From: Magicicada septendecula
Taxonomy: Eukaryota > Arthropoda > Insecta > Hemiptera > Cicadidae
Assembly (NCBI GenBank): GCA_034769895.1
Contig: CM068368.1
Span: 690,571,877 to 690,635,876 of the forward strand
Length of the DNA stretch: 64,000 bases
Direction of reading: 5' to 3'
How positions within the stretch are numbered: the first letter of the stretch is position 1; the number at the start of each line of letters is the position of its first letter. A model generated the notes under the pieces. That model was not told where the DNA came from, ran no database searches, and saw only the letters and a list, made by a program, of their open reading frames with translations. The translations under genes and the position numbers were made by a program. Of this stretch, positions 21,771 to 32,043 are shown in pieces.

Positions 21771-22043
21771 TTAGTTTTCCGTCCTCTCAGCCGTATTTCT
21801 GGGCGTGCACACTCTTCCCGTCTGCTGATTTCCTCCTTCGTTTCTTGTATTCTCGGCTCGTCCTTCGCTGTTTCTCTGCTGTGTGTTGTTGAATCTCTGC
21901 TGCATCCTCGGCTGATGACTGGGTCTCGCCTTCCTACATCTATAACAAAAATCACGGTCAGCATAATTTTCTCCGGGACACCCATCACATTTCCACCTCG
22001 GATATTGTCTGTTTGGCTCTCGACCATTATGTGTAGTTCCCAC
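21771..22043 (-). pseudogene. gag: Gag C-terminal segment with RanBP2-type zinc finger, element B
   Basis: A 90-codon frame containing RWKCDGCPGENYADRDFC followed by YRCRKARP. This fits the RanBP2 zinc-finger pattern W-x-C-x2-C-x3-N-x6-C-x2-C exactly, including the Asn and the R/K tail. A Gln/Arg/Asn-rich low-complexity tail follows. It is in the position where Gypsy Gag usually has a CCHC knuckle. Upstream the frame is open through ELEKILDVFQNIRDQEDSRR (about 22060-22165) except for one TGA, so it is the continuation of Gag after a frameshift at about 22165. RanBP2 fingers bind single-stranded RNA or ubiquitin; RNA packaging is the natural guess here. Confidence 0.8.
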
Positions 22044-22162
22044 GTTTTGTCATCCTCTTGATGCATAACTCCCTCCACTGTTCACATTGGGTTGTTGTGG
22101 ACGTCTGCTGTCTTCCTGGTCCCTAATATTCTGAAAAACATCCAATATTTTTTCTAATTCAT

Positions 22163-22867
22163 TTATGGATTAATTAATGACCACCTCTCTCTGATCTGTA
22201 CTTCTCTCGGTAAATGTTTGCTGACATGGCGTACAAACGACTGGAATGGCAATGGTGGTTCTAAGTATTTTGCTTCGTTAAACAGTCTCATTGTATATAC
22301 TGTAATATTATTATTTCTCCCAAATTTCCCAGTTCCCATTATCTGGCTGCGCAGTATCTCCTGCTCCTCTTCTGACCAGTATTTATTGTGAAAGGCTGTT
22401 TCAAAATTTTCATACCTCTCCCATTCATTTCTATGTATCTCCGCCCATATCTCAGAATTACCCTTAAAGCATTTTAAAATTATTATAAGTTTAACCTCCC
22501 AACTACTACCGTTAAATCTGTTAAACTCCCGTACTCTATTTAAAAATTGCATTGGATGCACTCTACGATTCTCACTACAAAAGGTTTCAAGTTCAATTTC
22601 ATTATTTACATCTCTTGTAATTAATACTCGTTCAATAACATTGCTTAACTTTTGGTTTATCACTAAACTCAACTCATCTTTCACACTACTAATGCTCTGT
22701 TCAATTGCATATAATTTTTTATCATTACTACATTCAGATTGCATGCTATTTTTTGTTATTACATTAATGGATTCATTTAATGCCAGTATTTCTGTTTTAC
22801 AGGTATTTTCGATTTCATTGATCTTAAGGTCTGTATTATTTTTATGTTCATCAATATTTTGATTCAT
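22163..22867 (-). pseudogene. gag: Gag capsid region, element B
   Basis: 234 codons. The N-terminal part is coiled coil (EQSISSVKDELSLVINQKL). The rest matches the retrotransposon Gag pattern: HPMQFLNRVREFNRF, then WEVKLIIILKCFKGNSEIWA, then FETAFHNKYWSEEEQEILRS and LPFQSFVRHVSKHLPREVQ. Compare FLERVEEKI...FKKQFKSKYWSDATQ in D and E. It ends at a TAA at 22163 through a frameshift; Gag continues in 21771-22165. Capsid assembly role is known for this family. Confidence 0.85.
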
Positions 22868-22931
22868 TTTTTCAATCTTAACTGCTACACTATTAAACTT
22901 ATATCCGTTTTCAGTATTACATTTATTTATT

Positions 22932-23516
22932 TTAAATTCTGGGAAATTCTATTTCATTATTATATTCATTTACTGAACTTATTAATTTCTCATTATTCTC
23001 ATTCATTTGTTTATCGATTCTTTCTGACATACGGCTATCTATCTCATTAATTTTACTGTCTATGTTTGTTATTGAACTATCTACTTTGTTATTCAATTCA
23101 TTAAACTTGCTGGCAAATTCTTCATTATTGTTTTCAAAACACTTACTGATCTCATTAATATGGTTTTTTAACTCACTGAAATTGCTTTCACATTTTACTT
23201 TTTGTTCATTAATTTCACTTTTCAACTCATGGAATTTATCATTCTGTTCATCGAATTTAACACACAACATTGCATTCATGCCACACAAATATCTCATTAC
23301 ATCACTATTGTCAGATTGATTATTTTTGTTAGTCGATATTGGGGTTATTTGAATCCCCGAATCATCTGTAATATTTGTTTAACTTGTAACATTTATATTT
23401 ATATTTTTATCGTCTTTACCTACATTGGGTGTTGAATGTACTTCGGGGCTATTTATAACAGCTGATTTGTCAAAATTAATTATTTGGCTTACAATACTTT
23501 CCTCATTTCCTGCCAT
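22932..23516 (-). pseudogene. gag: Gag N-terminus, coiled coil, element B
   Basis: The best start is the ATG at 23514-23516 (MAGNEESIVSQIINF), the first ATG after the leader. The frame is open except for one TAA after VTS, then continues as 22932-23297 with repeated FDEQN..F.EL..EINE units of about 11 residues, a clear coiled-coil pattern. A HSTP motif near residue 27 is shared with C and X. A frameshift at about 22935 separates it from the capsid frame. A similar N-terminal coil is found in C (47164-47906) and X (25670-26053), which ties the three elements together. Confidence 0.8.
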
Positions 23517-23769
23517 TTTTATAAATTTACTTATTTAACTTTTACATAAAAACATCTACCACTTAACTCTTACCACTTGAACATTGATGTACCAATTTAT
23601 GTATGCTACGTAATTTTTACGTATTGTTACTTAACCTCTAACTCACACATCTCGTACTTTTTTTTCTTTTACCAAAAACCGCCTACTATCACCACCTATT
23701 TTATACTTCAAATCAGGCCTAAGCCCATATGAATTAATTCATCTGAGTTATACTGGCAGCGTCGCCAAT
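23517..23769 (-). other. Leader and primer-binding site of element B
   Basis: Minus strand after the LTR: AT then TGGCGACGCTGCCAGTA (primer-binding site, complement at 23751-23767). The leader carries TAGGCCTGA and AGGTGGTGATA stretches that are conserved in C (48045-48135) and recognisable in X (25400-25450). The conservation across three elements suggests a packaging or dimerisation role, which is inference. Confidence 0.75.
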
Positions 23770-25078
23770 TGTTATGTTCTATACTTTTTACTTACCTTAG
23801 ACTTTCACGCCACTCTGACTTACCGCTCACAGATGATTCCAACTATTAATAGGTCACCACGATGTTGTCGGCTTTACATCGAAACTTTTAAAACCCTTTT
23901 ATTTAATAATTGCCAGGTTCGTTAGGCGAAATTTTCCATACTGGATAGATGATGGTAATGTGGCGTATTAATTAACTTAACACATGGTTACACTACTAAT
24001 TTATTTTATTAAAATTCATTGCAAGTTTATATTCTCCTACACTTATAACTTTCACCAAACTCTTTACTTCAGGTTATACTTTAAAAACCTTCTGTTAAAT
24101 TACATTGATTTTACTTCTTGTTTAATCATGAAACTGACAAATAATTTTATAGCATGTTACTCTTTCTCTTTCTAATTTCAAAAATATATACGTATAGATA
24201 AAAAAACTTTAACTAACTTATTCTAATTTTTTATGAGACGACCCAGCAATGCCCACACTCAACACACATACAATTTTAAAACCCCATTGAATTATTTAAA
24301 AGACCTCATTAAGATAAGTTTGATGTGATAATAAATACTGTTACTTGTGGTGGTGTCATCTCCCCCGACCTCGTGGCGCGTCGCATGCAAAGTTGCCTTT
24401 TTCAATTTACCACATTTTATTTTTTGTTCGCTCACTTCACTTCACTTCATATTCTGATTTACTGTTGCACTTTTTTAGATAACTGTTCCGGGTTCTTACT
24501 GGCGAGGTTGCCCGACCTTGAAAAAAACTTTTAGTAAAATTTAAACGGACTGCATGCGACCTGTAGGTGAGATTAACTGGGCAGAACGCTACCATAATTT
24601 CTCCCACCAGAAATTATGCATGGCAGAAATTACAATGCCTTATATGTTAAATCGTTCGTCACTGTTCATTTAACACGTGTTATTTACGTGTGTCAGGCGT
24701 TGACGAAATTACACTGCCACTGGTTACGTCACGCGAATGGGCGTGACTTATCCATACTTCCTCCAGCTCGGACTGCATGTTGAACAAAACCTTCGTCTTG
24801 GCGCCATTTTCGGCAGCGTCGGTTGAACTGCTTGGCGTCCCGTCTGCGCGCCTGGTTGTTGCTGCGCATTGGTGTGCGTAACACAGCCCTTAAGTTCTGC
24901 GAATTCAATTGCGTTGGCGAACACACGCTGCATTCCATTGTCTCGGCTATGTTCAAAATTCTACATCACTATTCTTTGTTTGACAAAGCTTTTATTTAAC
25001 ATGTGGCTGGCCACACAAATGGGAAACAAAATTATGATTTTTAATAAAACAAAACCCTCTCCTTTTAGCCCCGTTACA
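23770..25078 (-). repeat. 5' LTR of element B (1309 bp)
   Basis: Starts TGTTATGTTCTATAC at 23770 and ends GTTACA at 25078, followed by the AAAT duplication. ACTTACCT at 23790-23797 gives AGGTAAGT on the element strand about 20 bases before the LTR end. About 4-5% of visible bases differ from the partner LTR in some stretches, so the insertion is not very recent. Confidence 0.93.
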
Positions 25079-25362
25079 AAATCAATTTCTATATCACAAA
25101 GACCACGTGTTGAATGTAATTATTGCGCTGAAACCTCGTCTTTTTGCTGCATCCAAATCTCGCCTAAACAAATTCTAGAGTCTTCTGAGTCCAGGGAAAT
25201 AAAGTGTAAATCATACAGGTATTGTTTAATGAAAAGAGTGGAATAGTTTGCATATTAACTCCAAATATGCTGGCGACTCTGTTATGTGCTGACGAAGAAT
25301 AGATCGCCAAGGTAGGTGATATTTTGGGCGGGTAGATTTGAAAAAGGTAAGTTTACTTTACA
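25079..25362 (+). repeat. End of the 5' LTR of element X
   Basis: On the plus strand it ends AGGTAAGTTTACTTTACA directly before ATTGGCAAACCCCAGCCAGG, which lines up with the LTR end plus primer-binding site of B and C. It includes an AATAAA (about 25198) suitable as a poly(A) signal. The upstream part of this LTR was displaced by the B insertion. The boundary is inferred from comparison, since the partner LTR is not visible. Confidence 0.5.
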
Positions 25363-25669
25363 ATTGGCAAACCCCAGCCAGGATTTTATGTAAATTTTAC
25401 GTAAAATAGGCCTGAAATTGGATGACAGGAAATAGGCTGGGGAGCGGCGGTGAATTTTGAAATTTTTAGGTTGAGACGTTCAAAATAGCACGTGGTCTGA
25501 AAAAAGTTTTTGTTTAGTATTTATAAACACTCATTTATTCATCTCAATATTAAATTGTAAACAGTATTTAACAAAAACGAGAGAACAGTCTAACCGAGTC
25601 AATTATAATTAGTAATGTAGGAGCAAAATCTACTCCCGTGGCAACCAAAATAAAGAAAAAGAATGGTCA
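25363..25669 (+). other. Primer-binding region and leader of element X
   Basis: A degenerate TGGC primer-binding region at 25365 is followed by a leader with TAGGCCTGA and GGCGGTGAA blocks like those of B and C. An open stretch with STPVATK just before 25660 resembles the HSTP motif in the Gag N-termini of B and C. Confidence 0.55.
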
Positions 25670-26053
25670 ATGATCGATATGATGAATTTTATGAAAACAA
25701 TGTCTGATGATATTAAGCATAATATGAATGTTAAGTTAGAAAGTAGTTTTGATGAACAGAATGTAAAATTCAATGAACTAAGTAGCGATATCAATGAAGT
25801 AAATACTAAATTCGATGAACAGAATGTAAAACTTAATGACATAAATAATCGTTTTGATGTAAACGATAGTAAGTTTGATGAACAAAACATTAAATTTAAT
25901 GAGTTAAGAAATGACATCAATGAACGAAACCTTAAAAGAGAAAGTAATTTTAATGATATGAAACGTCTAAATGAAATTGACGAACATTATAGTACCATCA
26001 TTAAACAAATGCAAGATGACGTTAATGAAACAGAAAGGAGGGAGGGAGAATAG
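25670..26053 (+). pseudogene. Gag-type coiled-coil N-terminus, element X
   Basis: 127 codons made almost entirely of imperfect repeats: FDEQNVKFNELSSDIN, FDEQNVKLNDINNRFD, FDEQNIKFNELRNDIN. These match the coil in B and, very closely, the NNRFDVNDKKFNELR stretch of C. It ends at TAG (26051-26053). The next frame stays open to 26304 with an acidic, Asn/Ser-rich stretch including DKVSETENS, corresponding to TKVSDRGKN in C, so a frameshift has split the first ORF. Confidence 0.7.
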
Positions 26054-26304
26054 ATACAGGTAAGTGTATTGAGAAAATAAATAATGAAGCAATAGAGAAC
26101 AAGGTAATTGGATCTGATAGTGAAAATATAAGTGATAATCATAATGGTGAGATGATGACGAATAATAACAAGGTTATAGTTGACAAGGTAAGTGAAACTG
26201 AAAATAGTGATAACTATGATAGTGAAATTACAAGTAATAGTGGTAATATAGTTGAAAGTGGGGTATCTAAGAGTGATACAGTAATAGTAGTGATGATGAG
26301 CTAG
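26054..26304 (+). pseudogene. Continuation of element X ORF1 in another frame
   Basis: Reads DTGKCIEKINNEAIENKV and on to VVMMS before a TAG at 26302. It aligns with the C-terminal third of C ORF1 (47164-47880). It contains AGGTAAGT at 26058-26065 and 26186-26193; the second is conserved at the matching codons of C. Confidence 0.55.
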
Positions 26305-26559
26305 AAAGAGAGTACAAAGAGAGTTTAAGTGAATATTGGGGGTGGAGGGCAAATTTTCCCTGTGTTGAATGTGAAGTAAAGGCTTCAAATTTGTTTAGTA
26401 AGGACAAAGGTTCCTTGAGCATTTATTTGGGATACAAATGGTCTGCAAATAAACCCTTTATGGATTATGATTTCCCTGGTAAAGCCAGGACGTGTTTTAA
26501 TAATGTTATGTTGCCCTCTGCGTGGATTGAGAGCGTGAAATGGGGATGGAAGAGGTATT

Positions 26560-26609
<50 letters not shown>

Positions 26610-27090
26610 TGTTCAAGTTAAATAGGGGTTATGAAGAATTAGTTAAGTATTGAGAGAGTAGATTATACGAAAAACTTACCTTGTGTAGTAAATGATGATA
26701 ACAATGTTGATAATAAGCACTTACCTGGTGATAGAATCAGTGTACTAGTAGCAGATGATGACTATGATGATGAGATCATAACTTACCTCGTGATGACAAA
26801 AAATACTAAGGGCGACTTGACCATACCTGATGTCGACAAGTTTTATGATAGAATAATATGGAGTAATCCTGGGGATTATTATTCAGGTGTAATGGAACAA
26901 TTTGAGATTGAATAGTTGTTATATTGATAATAATAATATAATGAATTCAATAAAAAATGAAATGTGTTATGGTAAGATCAGATTAATTTTGATGATGGAG
27001 GTTAGATATATAGTGAATGAACATGTAATTATTTTAGCTAATGGTGTAAATACTTGGCCAACTTATGTAATGCATTTTGGTAAACAGTGA
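26305..27090 (+). pseudogene. Unknown ORF2 of element X, broken
   Basis: Three frames carry parts of one gene that is also present in C (46511-46942 and just above). 26391-26621 includes ARTCFNNVMLPSAWIES, matching TRRCFNIAVPSAWSER in C. 26643-26915 includes DDEIITYLVMTKNTKGD, matching YDKITYLMLTKNTGGD. 26902-27090 ends in MHFGKQ, matching a GKQ end in C. An AG microsatellite sits at the first break. I do not recognise the family: it is not capsid, protease, RT, integrase or a known envelope type. Confidence 0.6.
26561..26604 (+). repeat. (AG)n microsatellite
   Basis: About 22 uninterrupted AG units inside the ORF2 relic of X. C has only short GAGAGA and ATAT runs at the corresponding place (near 46950), so the expansion is private to X. 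Confidence 0.95.
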
Positions 27091-27398
27091 CATGATATGA
27101 CGTAGATTGTATATAAATTTGTATTGATGTTAAATGTTTTGTGTTAGATTTTGTTGTTGTTACGATATGGTATCTGAAAATACAGTGTGTGTATGTTGTA
27201 TTTTCTGTACCCAATGTTAATAATTCTGATGGAGTGGATTATGATAATGAGGATTGATTGTTAGTAATAATTGACATTTATGTAATTATGAATTATATAA
27301 TGGAATTAAACTAATTTGAGAGGGTTTAATTAATTTACAAGATAGAAATCTTGGTAGTAAATTTGAGAAATTTGTGTAGATTGGAATTGTATAGTAAA
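27091..27398 (+). other. Downstream part of element X, no gene seen
   Basis: AT-rich DNA after the ORF2 relic up to the Helitron 3' end. Nothing recognisable. It probably continues at 32647 on the far side of the Helitron. Confidence 0.4.
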
Positions 27399-27440
27399 CT
27401 AGCTGAAGTACCCGTTCTACGCCCGGGTGGCGAGCATTTT
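27399..27440 (-). other. Helitron 3' terminus with hairpin
   Basis: Minus strand: ACCCGGGCGTAGAACGGGT, able to form a 5-bp stem (ACCCG/CGGGT), then ACTTCAG and the terminal CTAG. Typical rolling-circle termination signal of Helitrons. Confidence 0.85.
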
Positions 27441-27539
27441 TATTAGCACATATTTAATTATTTATTGGCATATATTAAATACATTTAATTACATATACAT
27501 TTAATATATATTTAATTACATATTGGCTATGAAATTTAA

Positions 27540-28949
27540 TTATTGGGCGAAAACGTCTTTGTAGACCACATTTTTGGTGAAAACTCTGTGGTCTTTCTTT
27601 AAGTTGCCTTGTTGGTCAGTTCCTAAGACTTTTACCTTGACTTTCTGAAAGGACTTTGTTCTTGAAAATGCAACATAAAGATGTCCATGACTGAATACTG
27701 GAGATGGCAAATAAATACCAACTGAATCCAGTGTTTGCCCTTGGCTTTTGTTGATGGTCATAGCAAAAGCAAGTCTGAATGGAAACTGTTTTCGTCTTAA
27801 TGTAAAGGGAAGGTCAGGGTCACTGGGTGCAAGAATAACTCTTGGAATAAATACCCTGGTACCTTTAAAAGATCCGGTCAGGATTTCACAGTCAATGACT
27901 TTTGACATCATTTGCTTGACGACCATTCTGGTGCCATTGCAAAGACCTCTTGTTGAGTTAAGGTTTCGTAGCAACATTACTACTGCACCAACTTTCAAGT
28001 TAAGTCTATGAGGAGGCATACCTCTAGGTGATAAGCTGTTCAAAAACTCCATTGGATAGTTTGCTGCCTCCTCAGCATTTGCACTGTCTTGCTGAATAGA
28101 ATCTATGCTGGTATAGCATTTCAATTCAGATTGAATTCGTCTAAGGACATTTTCATTAAGTTCCAGTGACTCGTGGTTTTTTGGAGTCAGGATTGCACAG
28201 TTAGCAATGCTGTCATCTCCTGATTGGATGACCTCAGGAAAGACAGCATCAACAATACATCCATTTTCAATGCAGATTGGAGGAATTTCGAAGATGCCTT
28301 CCTCTAATCCAGGCTCTTGGAGTTTTCCATTCCCAAGTTTTAAAAGCCAATCGGAAAAGCCTCGGTGTTCTGATGGGACATTGTCCTCATTGGCACGCAT
28401 GTTTTGGTCTAACTTTAGGACCTGCATGCATGAAGAAAGTATTTCGGTTCTGCTGCCACGTGGAACAACAGGGAGAATTTGTCTAAAATTTCCACTGAAA
28501 AGAAAGACCGCACCTCCAAATGGTTTTTTAGAAGGAACTTTTGGATCTTCAGCTAAGAGTTCTTTATACAGTGTGTCAACTGCATTTACTCCATGTGCTG
28601 GGGCCATTGAAGCTTCATCCCAGATTATCACTTTGGCCTTTTCCAGTTCATTTGCCGTATTAGTCCCATGTCGAACATTACAGGTTGATGTTTCATTTAT
28701 TGGAATAAGCAGCTTGAAACGACTGTGGGAAGTTCTGCCTCCCTCAAGAAAAGTTGCTGCTATGCCTGTAAATGCACATGGCAAGACTAATTCATTTTTG
28801 CTACGCACATAGTGCATGATTGTGTTGTAAAGGAAGGTTTTACCACTTCCGCCAGGTCCATCAATAAAGAATAGACGTTTGGGTAAGTTAGGGTTTTCAA
28901 TTGCTTCCCAGATTTTGTCGAAAGCCATTCTTTGCCCTGGGTTGAGCAT
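27540..28949 (-). CDS. Pif1-family helicase, C-terminal part of the Helitron transposase
   Basis: 469 codons with the helicase motifs in order: Walker A GPGGSGKT (residues 31-38), Walker B DEAS (111-114), the GNFRQILPVV motif (normally GDFRQ), LNENVLRRIQ, and the C-terminal TINKSQGQTLDSVGIYLP plus LYVAFSRTKS. It unwinds DNA during rolling-circle transposition. Normally fused to the Rep domain in one polypeptide of well over 1000 residues; here it is separated by frameshifts upstream, so the ATG at 28949 is only where the open frame begins. The Asp to Asn change in the FRQ motif is worth noting. Confidence 0.92.
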   Translation of the reverse strand: MLNPGQRMAFDKIWEAIENPNLPKRLFFIDGPGGSGKTFLYNTIMHYVRSKNELVLPCAFTGIAATFLEGGRTSHSRFKLLIPINETSTCNVRHGTNTANELEKAKVIIWDEASMAPAHGVNAVDTLYKELLAEDPKVPSKKPFGGAVFLFSGNFRQILPVVPRGSRTEILSSCMQVLKLDQNMRANEDNVPSEHRGFSDWLLKLGNGKLQEPGLEEGIFEIPPICIENGCIVDAVFPEVIQSGDDSIANCAILTPKNHESLELNENVLRRIQSELKCYTSIDSIQQDSANAEEAANYPMEFLNSLSPRGMPPHRLNLKVGAVVMLLRNLNSTRGLCNGTRMVVKQMMSKVIDCEILTGSFKGTRVFIPRVILAPSDPDLPFTLRRKQFPFRLAFAMTINKSQGQTLDSVGIYLPSPVFSHGHLYVAFSRTKSFQKVKVKVLGTDQQGNLKKDHRVFTKNVVYKDVFAQ

Positions 28950-29458
28950 TTGAAACTTTTTTCGAACATGGTTTTTTCGGCAATTGGATCGTAATATTTT
29001 CCAGAATGTATTGGCTCGTCATAGCTGCCGACTGGAAGTTCTAGGCCAAAATCTACCAATGACTTTCCATGTGTTCGAAGGGCAGATTCAATTTCTTCAA
29101 GTGTCAAATAGAGAGCTTTTTCTCAATCAAAGCGTCTATTATAGTCTTCCATAAGATTGTCCTTATGTCTGTCGAATAATGCTGTTGTATCCGACGGCTC
29201 ACACATGATACAAATAAATGCCAACAACTGCCTAAATTGTACTGGCATTTGATGGGCTGCAGCTTCTGTTAGGCAAGTATCCCATTCTGAGTCATCATCA
29301 GTTAATCCCCTTGCAATGCATGCTTCTTGGAAAGTTGCAAAGGGGATAGGATTTCCTTCGACCGTTCTTAGGTCCTCGAAAGATGCTGCTCCTCTAACAT
29401 TGAGAAGGAGAATTCGGAGGAACCATTTTTCTCTATCCGTGGGACTTACGGCAAACAT
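28787..29458 (-). pseudogene. Helitron Rep-helicase linker, frameshifted
   Basis: Two frames (29123-29458 and 28787-29107) cover the region between Rep and helicase. The first has the WFLRILLLNVRGAASFEDLR and FATFQEACIARGLTDDDSEW motifs typical of Helitron and Pif1-like linkers. The second has EEIESALRTHGKSLVDFGL and leads to the helicase start. The break between them is near 29110. Confidence 0.85.
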
Positions 29459-29509
29459 TCTGCCAATTGTAGTTTTATGTCCTCTAAGACGTGGTTTCTA
29501 TTTAGAATT

Positions 29510-30916
29510 TTAGTCATCCCAGGTATACTGTTCGGGAATTTCAATATAGAAATACTCTCGGGCATTACGGTCTTCCTGATTAAGTTTAAACCAAGCCAGA
29601 AGTTTGGACTTTGTGGCTTTTTGCTGTACAGCTGCAGCTTCCTTGCCTCGTATAAAACATATTGTATGCTTGTCCTCAAGGTGGACATTTAATCTTTCCA
29701 CATGATCAGTTTGGTGGTGCATTTTGTATTCCCTGAGCCTCCAGCATGCTTCAGGTGCACTTACATACCGGGTCTCCAAGTAATTTTTTACTTCGTCCCA
29801 TTCAATAGTAGCTTCCTGTTCTGTGGGAACAGTAACGAATTGAATATTTGCACAGTCATGCCCCTTGTAAACGTATTTGAAGAGGTATTTAACGCTTTGA
29901 ATTGAGCTAGAAATCTCTACGTTAATGTGGGCATTGTATTTCAGAGACAGGTATGGGTTGTATGGCACCACCCATCTGTTATCCACTTTGTTTCCCCCAA
30001 GTTCAACAAAGTTACCATCATCTCGGCGTTGATATTTTGGGTAACCATTGACATTGCTGTTGGTCTTGGCACAGAAATATTTTGGGAATTCTTTTGTGCA
30101 TTTGCCGTTTTCTATACACGGTGCGTTTGGATTTAATGGACCACATGGGTCGTGTATCATACAGGATTTTACAATTTCATGTAGCCTCGGGTGGGCATCT
30201 TTATCAGGGAGTTCTGCACAGACAATTTTGTCAATTCTTTCATTCTCCCAGGCTTTGTCTTCCGGGGCCATGAATAGCAATACGTGCCCATGTGGTAGAC
30301 CACGTTTTTGGAACTCTATCAAGTGAAGCATACCCCTAACACGTCCAAATCTATTGTGTTTGGTTAAGTCTTCAAGTAGCAATTTCAGTTTCAACTCAAA
30401 CACTCTTGCTACTAAATCAGGCCGGTCGCATGGTTGCTGACCGGGAAGTAAGTTTTCCCTGATTTCCCTCCATTTAGGATTGCACGTGAATGTTACAAAT
30501 AAGTCAGGTTTGCCATATTTCCTGACCATGGCCATAGCATCTTGGTAATTTTGAGCCATATTTCTTGGACTCCCTTGGAAGGTTGAAGGTAATATAACTT
30601 TCTTTTCAGGCAATATGTTAACGTCCTCAAAATTGTGGTTGTTCACAAATCGGTGAAGAACATCATAGTCTTCAGCTCTTACTGTGTTTTGATTTTTTCG
30701 AAACCAATTCAAACGGTTTGCCTCGGTCTTGCAATAGGCATCAACCATGAATTGGTGAGTCAGCTTTCCTGCGTTGAGGAACTTGTTAAAGTTTCCATCA
30801 CGAATGGCAAAATGGTATGAATACCATTGAAGCTGGGACACATTTCCTTGACCAACAGCTTTCTTCAGATCTGTGGTCCGCCCTGAATCCCCATATGGGA
30901 AAACAAAGGGTAGCAC
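29510..30916 (-). pseudogene. Helitron Rep (HUH endonuclease) domain
   Basis: 468 codons. FVTFTCNPKWREI (about residues 140-152) opens the Helitron-like N domain. The HUH metal site is GLPHGHVLLF (His209 and His211). Next come CMIHDPCGPLNPNAPC with NGKCTKEFPKYF, and the tyrosine motif YLFKYVYKG, whose Tyr residues would attack the DNA end. All the expected catalytic residues are visible. The frame starts with a GTG just after a stop and ends after YTWDD, so it is an internal fragment of the original transposase. Confidence 0.9.
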
Positions 30917-30935
30917 ATTGGGTCACAGAGTCTAC

Positions 30936-31514
30936 TCAGGATGGATATATTTTGTAAAATTCCGCTTTTCGGATAAATTGTAATATCCCGATTTTCTGGG
31001 GGTGCACCATCTGCCCTGTGAAAAACGGAATTTCTCCTCTGGCAGTGGAAGCGTTGGTTCTGCCGGGGAGCACATTAGTTACTCTTTCTCTCAAGAAAGT
31101 CATGCTATATTCAATTGGTGTTCGGTTTTCCCGATTTACCTTTAGCATTTCGTCTTGTTCAAATTTGAGCATGTTCTTGTATTCTCTAGAGAACGGATTG
31201 ATATCTCCAAGAAGTTTTTGGAGGTTCTCCATTACGACACGAATGCATCCATTGTTTGCTTGATTGTTCATTCTTTCTGTCAAGGTTTGGGCCGAATCCA
31301 AAATGTACAGTTGGGCATACTTTGGTAATTCACCTTGATTTGGGTGTAATGCAGATGTAGCGTGATAAATTTGCCCATGGATTCTGTAACAAAAAGGACC
31401 TGAAAGTCTGGTCACTGATTGCTCAACTTGTGCTCCCATTGAGGCAAAGGCCATTCCACTGTTGTAAGATCTTATGTTTTCCATGAAAATTTTTGGAATT
31501 TGGATCAGATCCAT
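30936..31514 (-). pseudogene. Helitron transposase, region before Rep
   Basis: 192 codons including FCYRIHGQIYHATSALHPNQ and YAQLYILDSAQTLTERMNNQ, a conserved segment N-terminal to the Rep domain in animal Helitrons. Joined to the upstream part only through a frameshift (about 31505) and to Rep through stops near 30930. Confidence 0.85.
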
Positions 31515-31969
31515 TCATGTAATTTGTAATGAAGAAATGAATTCGTATTTCTTCTAATGCAATGGTCCCTTTATGGCAGCAATTTGACATTAAATCATTT
31601 TTGAAATGCGTGGCATTGCAAAATGGACATTTAGCGTCCATTGGGCCAAGATAACTTTCTTCAATTTCGTCTTCATTGAAGTTTTCGGGAAGTAAAGCGG
31701 TGTTGCGGGATCGGACATATCTACTGACGTCCTCTTTGATGTTGGCGTGCAACCCTTTGTCTTTCAGCGTTTGCCTCGCGCTCTTGTTGAAGTTGATTTT
31801 GTGGCATGTTTTCTCTGTGTTGCCGGTGACTTACAGCATTAGCTTCACATTCTGCTTGAAGCTGCTCTTCTGACATGGCCGCTCTACGGCGTCTTTGAGC
31901 TTCAGCATTACGTGCTTTTTTTGCTGCAATTTCTTCAGCAGTTGGTGGTTGCTGGCGTTTAGGAGGCAT
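31423..31969 (-). pseudogene. Helitron transposase N-terminus, frameshifted
   Basis: The likely start is the ATG at 31969 (MPPKRQQPPTAEEIAAKKAR). It opens with a basic, repeated A.RRRRAAMSEEQ-type segment, common at the N-terminus of insect Helitron proteins. A frame change near 31735 leads to 31423-31752, with KCPFCNATHFKNDL and CCHKG, a possible zinc site. A further shift near 31505 leads to the next segment. Confidence 0.75.
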
Positions 31970-32043
31970 ATTTGATCGTATTTCATTACTTATTCATTGG
32001 ATCATCAGAAATACGTATAAACATAAATATCACAATTAAAATA

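Larger units (their letters stand above)
12630..25078 (-). mobile_element. Gypsy-type LTR retrotransposon B, full length, defective
   Basis: Flanked by direct repeats 12630-13926 and 23770-25078 that start TGTTATGTTCTATAC and end GTTACA on the plus strand. A 4-bp duplication AAAT (12626-12629 and 25079-25082) marks the insertion. On the minus strand the order is LTR, primer-binding site, gag, protease, RT, RNase H, integrase, long 3' region, polypurine tract, LTR. RNase H before integrase is the Gypsy/Ty3 (Metaviridae-type) gene order. Every ORF boundary is a stop or frameshift, so the copy is dead. It is the apparent autonomous relative of C and X. Confidence 0.93.
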
